Below are positions 1-5,523 of a DNA stretch of 5,523 nt, piece after piece (position 1 is the stretch's first letter; each line of letters begins with the position of its first letter). This stretch comes from an uncultured Spirochaetaceae bacterium. GTDB lineage: Bacteria > Spirochaetota > Spirochaetia > Treponematales > Treponemataceae. Position numbers and translations under genes: made by a program. The notes beneath the pieces are model-generated. The model saw only the letters and a program-made list of their open reading frames with translations. It did not search any database and was not told where the DNA came from. Location: NCBI GenBank assembly GCA_902772605.1, contig CACYBG010000018.1, positions 1 through 5,523 on the forward strand, written 5' to 3'.

Positions 1-798
1 GACATCGGAACCATACCGGAAGCATTCTTCCTGCCTACGGCTACGGTCGACGTAAGGCTTGGAGGCGTAGTGCTTCCGTTCGACATCGGACTGTGCGCAA
101 TGATGACGAACCCGTCGCTCTTCGAAGTGAAGCTTTCAGACCCGTCGTCCATCACGAACATGAGTCAGGCAGTCAAATTCGACCTCTTCGGATTCAACGG
201 ATCAATCGACTACCTTACGATCGGTGCAGACCTTCGCTACAGGTTCTTCGAGGGAAGCAAATTCGTACCAGTCATTTCGGTCGGAGGAGGATATTACTAC
301 ACCAAGGGAAACTTCAAGATCGGCACCACCGACCAGAGGAACGTTTCATACGATGGACTGGGGGAAGGCGTCCAGACTACGACCATGAACATGGCAAACG
401 GATTCGAGACCCACGTTGCATTCTTTCAGCTGCAGGTTTCAAAGCAGTTGGGATTCGCAAACTTCTTCCTGGGAGGACGCGGAACGATTTCCAACACAAC
501 GTCTACATGGGCATGGGACTACAAGACTTCGAACGACAACGAAAACATCGACGCATATACGAATTCAGAGGACAGCGACAAAGGTACGGTATCCCTCAAC
601 AATCAGACAGAAAGCTTTCATGAGGGAGTCTGGGACCTCACGAAAATCCAGCCTCAGATTTTTGCAGGAGTCGGATTCAATGCCTGGAAATTCCAGTTCA
701 CGCTTGGAGCATGCGTAGACCTCAGGAGTTTCTTCGACCACGTAAGCTACACGGACTACATCTGGAGCGGATACTTCTCAACCCACTTCAAGCTGTAG
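1..798 (+). CDS. Putative outer-membrane beta-barrel protein (5' end outside window)
   Basis: The frame is open from the first base, so this is the C-terminal 265 residues of a longer protein; the GTG at 70 is an internal Val codon, not a start. The protein alternates amphipathic, aromatic-rich strands with polar Asn/Asp/Thr loops. Clear strand-like pieces lie at about residues 70-84, 88-105, 137-163 and 215-240, and the chain ends in a strand with alternating aromatic residues (GYFSTHFKL), typical of the last strand of an outer-membrane barrel. A long acidic, Asn-rich stretch at about residues 173-211 looks like an extracellular loop. No catalytic motif is visible. The likely place is the outer membrane, as a porin-like or structural barrel, but I recognise no named family. 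The signal peptide would lie upstream of the window. A hairpin and an intrinsic terminator follow, so the gene ends its transcript. Confidence 0.7.
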   Translation, partial: DIGTIPEAFFLPTATVDVRLGGVVLPFDIGLCAMMTNPSLFEVKLSDPSSITNMSQAVKFDLFGFNGSIDYLTIGADLRYRFFEGSKFVPVISVGGGYYYTKGNFKIGTTDQRNVSYDGLGEGVQTTTMNMANGFETHVAFFQLQVSKQLGFANFFLGGRGTISNTTSTWAWDYKTSNDNENIDAYTNSEDSDKGTVSLNNQTESFHEGVWDLTKIQPQIFAGVGFNAWKFQFTLGACVDLRSFFDHVSYTDYIWSGYFSTHFKL

Positions 799-836
799 GC
801 TTAAGGAGATCCGTACAGGACAAATGCAAAGGAAAC

Positions 837-883
837 GCTGAATGATCCGAAAACGGGCAGCATACCCCGTACACTCATTCAGC
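837..883 (+). repeat. Nested inverted repeat in the 3' untranslated region
   Basis: A perfect 9-bp inverted repeat (GCTGAATGA at 837-845, TCATTCAGC at 875-883) encloses a second 5-bp inverted repeat (ACGGG at 853-857, CCCGT at 866-870). This would fold as an outer stem, an internal loop and an inner stem-loop. The outer stem can extend by two pairs beyond one mismatch. No T-run follows, so it is not itself an intrinsic terminator. It lies between the stop codon of the barrel gene and the terminator at 901, so it would be transcribed in that mRNA's 3' end. It may protect the 3' end or be a copy of a dispersed repeat; the sequence alone does not decide. Confidence 0.5.
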
Positions 884-900
884 ATTAACAATGACAAAGG

Positions 901-936
901 GCCCGCAGCAGAAACAAATGCCGCGGGTCTTTTTTC
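901..936 (+). terminator. Intrinsic terminator of the barrel-protein gene
   Basis: A 10-bp GC-rich stem (901-910 with 919-928) contains one G-T pair and one A-C mismatch. The loop is 8 nt (GAAACAAA), followed by C and then six T residues (930-935). It lies 102 bp past the stop codon of the upstream plus-strand gene. On the minus strand the same stem is followed only by GGCCCTTTG, so it is a poor terminator for the convergent helicase gene. Confidence 0.85.
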
Positions 937-950
937 GTAAACCGGATTGA

Positions 951-995
951 TCATGACGTACGAAGGAAATCCAAAAGAACGCCATCAATCAGCAT
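951..995 (-). CDS. Possible 14-codon small ORF downstream of the helicase
   Basis: On the minus strand, ATG at 995-993 is preceded by GGAGG (1005-1001) with a 5-nt spacer, a near-ideal Shine-Dalgarno arrangement. The frame encodes MLIDGVLLDFLRTS and stops with TGA at 953-951. It begins 30 nt beyond the helicase stop codon, so it would be translated from the same transcript. Its stop codon overlaps, as ATGA, the ATG of another 58-codon frame (954-778), but that frame runs through the terminator and into the end of the opposite gene, so I do not call it. The ribosome-binding site is the only support; no function is recognisable and chance is quite possible. Confidence 0.2.
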   Translation of the reverse strand: MLIDGVLLDFLRTS

Positions 996-1025
996 GTAAT
1001 CCTCCGCACGAATCAATCAAAAAAT

Positions 1026-3509
1026 TCATTCATTCAGGAATTTGCCCACGGTCTTCAATATGTAATCCAAGGGATTGTACATTCTTCTGGTCATCGGAAC
1101 CGAAGACGTAAAGATCTTTCCGTAACGCTTTTCAACTATCCTTCTGTCCAGGACGATTACGGCACCCCTGTCGTCGGATCTCCTTATGAGCCTTCCGAAT
1201 CCCTGCCTGAATTTTATGACCGCCTGCGGTACGCTGAGTTCCATGAAGGATGACCCTCCCCGCTTTTCAACGGCCTCGGACCTTGCCGCAAACACGGGAT
1301 CGTTCGGAACCGCAAACGGAAGCTTTACGATGATTACCTGACTCAGGCTGTCACCGGGAACGTCAACGCCCTCCCAAAAGCTGTCGGTGGCAAAAAGGAC
1401 GCTCTCCCTGTCGTCCTTGAATTTTTCAAGCAGGCGGAACCTGTCGTCATCACCCTGACGATAGACGTCGATGCCCTCGCGGATAAGTTTCGGCTGTACC
1501 GCAGCATAGGTGTGGCGAAGCGAATCGTATGAAGTGAAGAGGACCAGAGTCCTTCCTCCCGCAGCAAGTATGAGGTCTGGGACAGTATTTTCAACGTATG
1601 ACTGAAATCCGGGATCATCCGGAAAGGGTGCGTCGCTTGGAACCGCAAATATTGCATTCGTCCTGTATGGAAACGGCGATTCAAAGATTCCGGTCCGAAG
1701 CCTTTCTTCCTCAACGAATGCAGTCCCCGTCCTGCGCATCCAATAGGAAAAGCTGTCGCCGGTCCTTAGCGTTGCGCTCGTGCATACAACAGAACTCATC
1801 GGTTCGAAAACCCCCATGTTCATAAGGGGTGCAACGTCAAGAGGAGTCTGTGCAAACTGAACGTAAACGACAGGTTCATCACCGGCCTTTTTCGGAGGCA
1901 TCCTGAGTTTCTGCATCCAGAATACGGTGTCGTCGTGAACGTCCCATTCGGTGAAATTCCTGCACAGTGCAACAAGGTCGTCAAGCCTTTTCAGTATGGT
2001 GCGGCATTCAAAATATGAGGGAACGTCCTTATCGTCGTCATCCACACCGTCCAGAACGTTCCTGACCATCGATGCAAACTCACCCAGTGAAATCCTGAGC
2101 GAATCCATGGCCTTAAGGACAGTCCGATACCTTGGAAGCGTCGATGCATTTATCCTTGCGGTAAATCCGTCTTCCATTGCGTCCCTTGCAAGCTGGTCCA
2201 GGGCGGAAACCGATCCCCTTACCGATTCAAGGCAGGACATTGCATTTTCAACGACATCCTCAGCGTCAGACACGGCACTCAGCTGTACCAAAAATCCTGC
2301 GGCAGATCCCCTGTACGACCTGAACAGAAGGTTTATCTGCTTCATGACCTTGAACCTGTTTACCGTCTCGCTGAAAAAACTGGTTGCGCTGTCCTCTATT
2401 CCGTGAGCTTCATCGAACACTATCCTTCTGTACGGAGGAAGGACCGCAGTGTCGTCATACCCGACTCCGTTCATGCGGCTTTCGATGTCGGCAAAAAGAA
2501 GGTGATGGTTCACGACGATTATGTTTGCATCGGACGCTTCCTTTCTGACTTTCATAACGAAGCATCTGTCCCTGTGCGGACACCTTGCACCCATGCATCC
2601 GTCGCTTTCGGAATTCACCCTGGTCCAAGCCGATTCCGTGGGCATGAATGAAAGGTCCGACCGGCTTCCCGTCTCCGTCGTTTCTGCCCAGGAACACATG
2701 TTTTCGATGATTTCCCTGTCGGCATCGAACATGTCGCCGTCAACGTCGGATGCGGCATCAGAAAGCCTCCTCAGGCATATGTAATTCTGGCGCCCCTTCA
2801 AAAGAACCGCCTTGACCTTCCGTCCGATTATCCTTGCGGCTTCCGGTATGTCCTTTTCAACCAGCTGCTGCTGAAGGTTTATGGTTCCGGTGGAGATTAT
2901 CACCCTTTCACGGTTCTGAACGGCCCAAAGCATGGATGGAATCAGGTAGGCATAGCTTTTTCCGACTCCCGTACCTGCTTCAAACACGCCTATCTTTCCG
3001 TCGTTAAGAGCTTCAGCAACGGATTTCAAAAGCGCGATCTGACTAGGCCTCTCCTCATAAAGCGGATTCTTCCTTGCAAGTGGTCCGTCAGAAGACAGGT
3101 AGACGGATACGGAATTCAGGTCTATCGGAGATGCGGCCTTGGGCTTTACGGGCTCAACTATAACGTATACCTCAGAAACGTCATTGTCGACTATGTAGGA
3201 CCCTACGCCCATCTCCATGTAGCGGCTTGAAACGTCCAGATCGGCTGAACTCGGCTGAAGGACTCCGGACGGATGGTTATGGATTACGACGTGTCCTGCG
3301 CTAGAGCCGTCCTCGTCTATCTCCCGCCTTGCCATGACGTCATTGACGAGCACCATGCCGGAATTGCCCCTGGAACCCGTCTTTATTCCTATCACCCTTC
3401 CGTCTGCATTTATGGAACCGACCCAGAAAACCTCGTTACCCTTGGCCTCCTTTATGTCCCTCTGCATTGCGGTGATTATAGACTGTGAAAATCTCTTGCG
3501 AACATCCAT
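1026..3509 (-). CDS. JAMM/RadC-like domain fused to a DinG/XPD-family Fe-S helicase
   Basis: This 827-residue protein is predicted to be a cytoplasmic ATP-dependent DNA helicase of the DinG/YoaA (XPD-like, superfamily 2) group. Residues about 20-120 form a RadC-like JAMM domain with the motif H77-x-H79-P-S-G-x3-P-S87-x2-D90 and a candidate catalytic Glu at E26. The helicase follows: Q-like motif R154-x2-Q157, Walker A GTGVGKS at 179-185, four cysteines of the 4Fe-4S domain (C245, C305, C310, C316), DEAH box at 366-369, TSAT at 577-580, FWEGVD at 711-716 and QGFGRLIRR at 769-777. No motif is missing. It is longer than typical DinG (about 700 residues) because of the extra domain. DinG/YoaA helicases unwind forked or damaged DNA and R-loops; the role of the JAMM part is unknown. 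Divergent recO suggests a repair role. No Shine-Dalgarno precedes M1; M15 is an alternative start. Confidence 0.93.
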   Translation of the reverse strand: MDVRKRFSQSIITAMQRDIKEAKGNEVFWVGSINADGRVIGIKTGSRGNSGMVLVNDVMARREIDEDGSSAGHVVIHNHPSGVLQPSSADLDVSSRYMEMGVGSYIVDNDVSEVYVIVEPVKPKAASPIDLNSVSVYLSSDGPLARKNPLYEERPSQIALLKSVAEALNDGKIGVFEAGTGVGKSYAYLIPSMLWAVQNRERVIISTGTINLQQQLVEKDIPEAARIIGRKVKAVLLKGRQNYICLRRLSDAASDVDGDMFDADREIIENMCSWAETTETGSRSDLSFMPTESAWTRVNSESDGCMGARCPHRDRCFVMKVRKEASDANIIVVNHHLLFADIESRMNGVGYDDTAVLPPYRRIVFDEAHGIEDSATSFFSETVNRFKVMKQINLLFRSYRGSAAGFLVQLSAVSDAEDVVENAMSCLESVRGSVSALDQLARDAMEDGFTARINASTLPRYRTVLKAMDSLRISLGEFASMVRNVLDGVDDDDKDVPSYFECRTILKRLDDLVALCRNFTEWDVHDDTVFWMQKLRMPPKKAGDEPVVYVQFAQTPLDVAPLMNMGVFEPMSSVVCTSATLRTGDSFSYWMRRTGTAFVEEERLRTGIFESPFPYRTNAIFAVPSDAPFPDDPGFQSYVENTVPDLILAAGGRTLVLFTSYDSLRHTYAAVQPKLIREGIDVYRQGDDDRFRLLEKFKDDRESVLFATDSFWEGVDVPGDSLSQVIIVKLPFAVPNDPVFAARSEAVEKRGGSSFMELSVPQAVIKFRQGFGRLIRRSDDRGAVIVLDRRIVEKRYGKIFTSSVPMTRRMYNPLDYILKTVGKFLNE

Positions 3510-3517
3510 GCCTACAT

Positions 3518-3547
3518 TCTATAAGTTTTAATGAGGGATTACAACAA
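3518..3547 (-). promoter_or_regulatory. Possible promoter of the helicase gene
   Basis: On the minus strand, TTGTTG (3547-3542) and TATAGA (3523-3518) are separated by 18 bp. The match to sigma70 consensus is modest: 3/6 at -35 and 4/6 at -10. The -10 ends 8 nt before the ATG at 3509, so transcription from it would begin at or beside the start codon and give a leaderless mRNA. No Shine-Dalgarno-like sequence is present (only TAGG). A second, perfect TATAAT lies inside the gene at 3480-3475, placed 7 nt before codon M15, so the true start is uncertain. Confidence 0.35.
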
Positions 3548-3594
3548 GAGCCCGTTCGGAAACATGCAGGTGCGGTCCCGATTGCGCGGTACGG

Positions 3595-3622
3595 TTGACA
3601 AAGCGCGACTCAGGGATAAAAT
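3595..3622 (+). promoter_or_regulatory. Strong sigma70-type promoter of recO
   Basis: A perfect -35 box TTGACA (3595-3600), a 16-bp spacer and a -10 box TAAAAT (3617-3622, 5/6 match) form a near-consensus promoter. Only six bases separate the -10 box from the recO ATG at 3629. The expected initiation point is therefore the A of the start codon, implying a leaderless transcript. No Shine-Dalgarno sequence lies in these bases, which agrees with this. Confidence 0.75.
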
Positions 3623-3628
3623 GTCATC

Positions 3629-4411
3629 ATGGGCGAAAGGAACAGATATACGGAGGCGATAATCCTCACGGTCAGGGAACAGGGGGAAAACAACAGGAGC
3701 GTTTGTGCAGTTTCGGCAGACATGGGGATTTTCCATGCAACGCTGTTCGGAGGTCCGAAAAGCAGGCTCAGGTCGCTCGTTCAGCCGTTCAACTCGGGAA
3801 CGATGTTCATATATGACGATGAAAGCAGGCACCAGAAAAAGGTATCCGATTTCGACGCAAGGAATTTCCATGCATCGCTCAAGGAAAACCTTTACAAGAC
3901 CTGGGCTGCAAACCTTGCTTCTGAAATACTCATGAAGACCAGATGTGCAGGCGACGACAGGTCTGCATACATCCTGCTGAAGGCGTTCCTTGACGGAATA
4001 GATGCAGGAACCGAAGAACAGGCAAGGATAGGAACGATTCGCTTCCTCTGGAGGTACATCACACTACTGGGCGTACAGCCGGAAATCTGCGAATGCATAG
4101 GGTGCGGAAGGCCTCTCACGGATTCTCAAGCCAAAGCCCGAGCAAAACCTTTTTTTTCACCCGCGCAAAACGGATTTTTCTGCAGTGAATGCCGCAGTTT
4201 CGAGAGGGAATCGCAGGACGCTTTTTTCGAGATGAGCATAGGCGGGCTCGAATACCTGGAAGCAATAAATACGATGACTCCGGGACAGGTCAGGCGGATT
4301 CAACTGGATCCGGAAAGCATGAACGACCTGAAGCGTTTCACCTTCCACCTGATTGAACAGGCCGTCGGTCAAACGCTCCTTTCGCTCAAAAGCGGAGCCG
4401 GAATACTTTGA
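3629..4411 (+). CDS. recO: DNA repair protein RecO
   Basis: This 260-residue protein has the length and layout of RecO, the recombination mediator that binds single-stranded DNA and SSB and, with RecR, helps load RecA onto gaps. Residues 1-80 fit the N-terminal OB fold: the opening pattern TEAIILTVREQGENNRSV followed by a short glycine-containing turn is typical. The helical C-terminal domain carries the RecO zinc-finger pattern C156-x2-C159 and C185-x2-C188, introduced by LGVQPEI. The ATG at 3629 is the only start that keeps the complete N-terminal pattern. It has no Shine-Dalgarno sequence and sits just after a near-consensus -10 box. Its neighbour on the other strand is a repair-type helicase, sharing a 119-bp divergent region. 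A run of eight T residues (4150-4157) lies within the frame. The identification is by motif and length, and I am confident in it. Confidence 0.9.
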   Translation: MGERNRYTEAIILTVREQGENNRSVCAVSADMGIFHATLFGGPKSRLRSLVQPFNSGTMFIYDDESRHQKKVSDFDARNFHASLKENLYKTWAANLASEILMKTRCAGDDRSAYILLKAFLDGIDAGTEEQARIGTIRFLWRYITLLGVQPEICECIGCGRPLTDSQAKARAKPFFSPAQNGFFCSECRSFERESQDAFFEMSIGGLEYLEAINTMTPGQVRRIQLDPESMNDLKRFTFHLIEQAVGQTLLSLKSGAGIL

Positions 4412-4431
4412 GATCGCACCCGTCAATGCAG

Positions 4432-4447
4432 GGAAAAGGAGTTTTCC
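4432..4447. terminator. Weak hairpin between convergent genes
   Basis: GGAAAA (4432-4437) and TTTTCC (4442-4447) form a perfect 6-bp stem with a 4-nt loop, centred in the 49-bp gap between the recO and peptidase stop codons. It could help end transcription in both directions. The stem is AT-rich and no clear T-run follows it on either strand, so it is not a convincing intrinsic terminator. I see no better candidate in the gap. Confidence 0.25.
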
Positions 4448-4460
4448 TACCGTGAAGTTT

Positions 4461-5468
4461 TCATTCCGTAAACGCAAAGTCCTTCAGGAAGAAAAGCGGA
4501 TCGACAGCCTCTCCGTTCAGCCTCATCTCCCAGTGAAGGTGCGGTCCGGTCGCAAGTCCTGTAGCCCCGCTTTTTGCAATAAGGTCCCCGGCATTTACAG
4601 TCTGTCCGGCCTTGCACTTCAATTCGCTCAGGTGATAGTAGATGCTGTACAGCCCAGGAAGATGCTCGATGATTACGCTGTATCCCGTACTGATCCTCCA
4701 GTCGGCGAAGACAACCTTGCCGGATGCACATGCAGAGACTGAAGTTCCAGTCGGTATTCCATAGTCGTTTCCGTAATGTTCGCTCGTAGCCTTTGATCCC
4801 GTGCTGTAGACGAAAACCCTGCGGTCTCCGAAATATGAAGTGAACCTCTTTGAATCCGTCGGGGCAGTGAATGGAGCCGCCTGAAAAACGGAGGACATGT
4901 TCTTCGTGCTTATTATTTCATAAAGGTTTGCCGACTGCTTCTGCTTTTCAGTGGACGTATTCGTCCTGATTTCCGTGTTAGCCTGGTTCAGGACTATGGT
5001 TTCACTGTTGAATTTCTTCGCACTCAACTTGAACGGAAGGTCGAAACCGAAGCCCGATTTTCCTGCCGGACGATACGAAACGTTCAGATGGAAGCTGACT
5101 TCAGGAGTCCACCATGTTGAAAGCGGAATTCCTGCAAGCATGGACGCGGGGCTTCCGGCCTTTTCAAGGGAGTAGAAATCGGCTTTTCTTGAAGGGGAAC
5201 CGTTTACGTACAGGGTTAACCTTGCTGAATCGCCAGAGCCGGACTTGAGTTCAGGAGCAGTCACATCCAGACGGACGAACACAGCATCTCCTGGTCTGGC
5301 CGTTTCATTGTAGCGAACCCTTATGCTGAATCCGTTTTCCGAATAAATTCTTTCCGCCGCCCCCAGATTTGAAAGCGCAACCGAGAGCAGAAACGCAACC
5401 GAGAGCAGAAACCTGAAAGGTGATGAAAACATTCTTCCAGACTTCATGGGTCTTGAAAACACCGACAT
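4461..5468 (-). CDS. Secreted M23 (LytM-type) peptidoglycan endopeptidase
   Basis: This 335-residue protein is a predicted zinc metallopeptidase that cuts peptide cross-links in peptidoglycan. Basic residues in the first 19 positions and a hydrophobic core at about 19-35 form a signal peptide, with likely cleavage after A38 (LGAA-ER); no lipobox Cys is present, so it should be periplasmic rather than a lipoprotein. Residues about 40-155 are rich in beta strands and look like an accessory Ig-like region. The M23 domain occupies about 205-330 with all key residues: H231-x3-D235 (HYGND), H279 in YYHLS, and H310-x-H312 in GPHLHWE. H231, D235 and H312 should bind zinc; H279 and H310 should be catalytic. 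A complete site suggests an active enzyme rather than a degenerate activator such as EnvC. Its cellular job, such as growth, division or remodelling at flagella, cannot be told from context. Confidence 0.92.
   Translation of the reverse strand: MSVFSRPMKSGRMFSSPFRFLLSVAFLLSVALSNLGAAERIYSENGFSIRVRYNETARPGDAVFVRLDVTAPELKSGSGDSARLTLYVNGSPSRKADFYSLEKAGSPASMLAGIPLSTWWTPEVSFHLNVSYRPAGKSGFGFDLPFKLSAKKFNSETIVLNQANTEIRTNTSTEKQKQSANLYEIISTKNMSSVFQAAPFTAPTDSKRFTSYFGDRRVFVYSTGSKATSEHYGNDYGIPTGTSVSACASGKVVFADWRISTGYSVIIEHLPGLYSIYYHLSELKCKAGQTVNAGDLIAKSGATGLATGPHLHWEMRLNGEAVDPLFFLKDFAFTE
5376..5412 (-). repeat. 18-bp tandem duplication inside the signal-peptide core
   Basis: The 18-bp unit GCAACCGAGAGCAGAAAC (plus-strand reading) occurs twice in direct succession, at 5377-5394 and 5395-5412, with one more matching base at 5376. 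The two copies are identical. On the coding strand they give the doubled hexapeptide FLLSVA-FLLSVA at residues 20-31, the hydrophobic core of the peptidase signal peptide. Because 18 is a multiple of three, gain or loss of a unit would keep the frame and change only the core length. Confidence 0.9.
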
Positions 5469-5473
5469 AAATT

Positions 5474-5480
5474 CCTCCTT
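5474..5480 (-). promoter_or_regulatory. Strong Shine-Dalgarno sequence of the peptidase gene
   Basis: On the minus strand, AAGGAGG (5480-5474) is followed by a 5-nt spacer (AATTT) and the ATG at 5468-5466. This near-perfect match fixes the start at M1 rather than at M8 or M13, which lack such a site. Confidence 0.85.
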
Positions 5481-5489
5481 GAATAAACA

Positions 5490-5495
5490 ATTATA
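5490..5495 (-). promoter_or_regulatory. Candidate -10 box of the peptidase gene
   Basis: A perfect TATAAT lies at 5495-5490 on the minus strand, 21 nt before the ATG. Initiation about 7 nt downstream would give a short leader holding just the Shine-Dalgarno sequence. The -35 region is weak: at 16-18 bp spacing it reads only TTCCGT, ATTCCG or GATTCC. Little sequence remains before the window edge, so an upstream activator site cannot be assessed. Confidence 0.5.
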
Positions 5496-5523
5496 AACAC
5501 CGCATCAGCCGACGGAATCATCA

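Noticed and set aside
93..623. Second long open frame overlapping the barrel gene, and similar overlapping frames across the other three genes
   Set aside because: They lie wholly or mostly within better-supported genes, have Arg/His/Pro/Ser-rich shadow composition, and show no motifs or ribosome-binding sites.
824..841. AAGGAG at 803-808 followed by ATG at 824 after the barrel gene
   Set aside because: The frame is only five codons (MQRKR) and the spacing to the ATG is about 15 nt, too long for good initiation. It also ends inside the hairpin.
834..890. Nested palindrome considered as an integron attC site, since some treponemes carry integrons
   Set aside because: No RYYYAAC/GTTRRRY core pair borders the structure, and there is no cassette-like neighbour or integrase in the window.
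778..954. Minus-strand 58-codon frame overlapping the 14-codon frame by ATGA
   Set aside because: It reads through the terminator stem and nested hairpin of the opposite gene and into that gene's end, and has no Shine-Dalgarno of its own. Its composition does not look like a protein gene.
945..990. Inverted repeat GATTGAT (945-951) / ATCAATC (984-990) as a helicase-gene terminator
   Set aside because: Only 7 AT-rich pairs around a 32-nt loop and no following T-run on the minus strand; likely chance.
3510..3628. LexA-type operator shared by the helicase and recO
   Set aside because: I found no convincing E. coli-type, Bacillus-type or Leptospira-type SOS palindrome in the gap.
1..5523. A new multi-gene defence, mobile or biosynthetic system
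   Set aside because: The four genes are an envelope barrel, a repair helicase, recO and a cell-wall peptidase. Their orientations and spacing do not form an operon, and no mobility or defence gene is present.

Overview
The window looks like ordinary chromosome from a spirochaete close to Treponema. That is an inference from protein style: a beta-barrel outer-membrane protein, a DinG-type helicase carrying an N-terminal RadC-like domain, and a LytM-type peptidase with a long N-terminal beta region. No species marker is present. Base composition is moderate and similar across all four genes. I see no phage, transposon, CRISPR, tRNA or rRNA.

Layout from left to right. Positions 1-798 (+) hold the 3' part of an outer-membrane beta-barrel protein whose start lies outside the window. 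It is followed by a nested hairpin (837-883) and a good intrinsic terminator (901-936). On the minus strand, 1026-3509 encodes a fused protein: a JAMM/RadC-like metal-binding domain joined to a complete XPD/DinG-family iron-sulfur helicase. A 119-bp divergent intergenic region separates it from recO (3629-4411, +). RecO converges on a minus-strand gene for a secreted M23 (LytM-type) endopeptidase (4461-5468), with only 49 bp between the two stop codons.

The helicase and RecO are both DNA-repair proteins and are transcribed divergently from one short region. Both have promoter-like elements so close to the start codon that their mRNAs may be leaderless. RecO has a near-consensus sigma70 promoter and no Shine-Dalgarno sequence. 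The peptidase instead has a strong Shine-Dalgarno sequence. The two envelope genes at the edges have no evident functional link to the repair pair.

The most notable item is the JAMM-helicase fusion, in which every predicted metal ligand and helicase motif appears intact. Smaller points are an 18-bp tandem duplication in the peptidase signal-peptide core, a 14-codon frame with an excellent Shine-Dalgarno sequence just downstream of the helicase, and the nested hairpin after the first gene. Nothing here amounts to a clear new multi-gene system.
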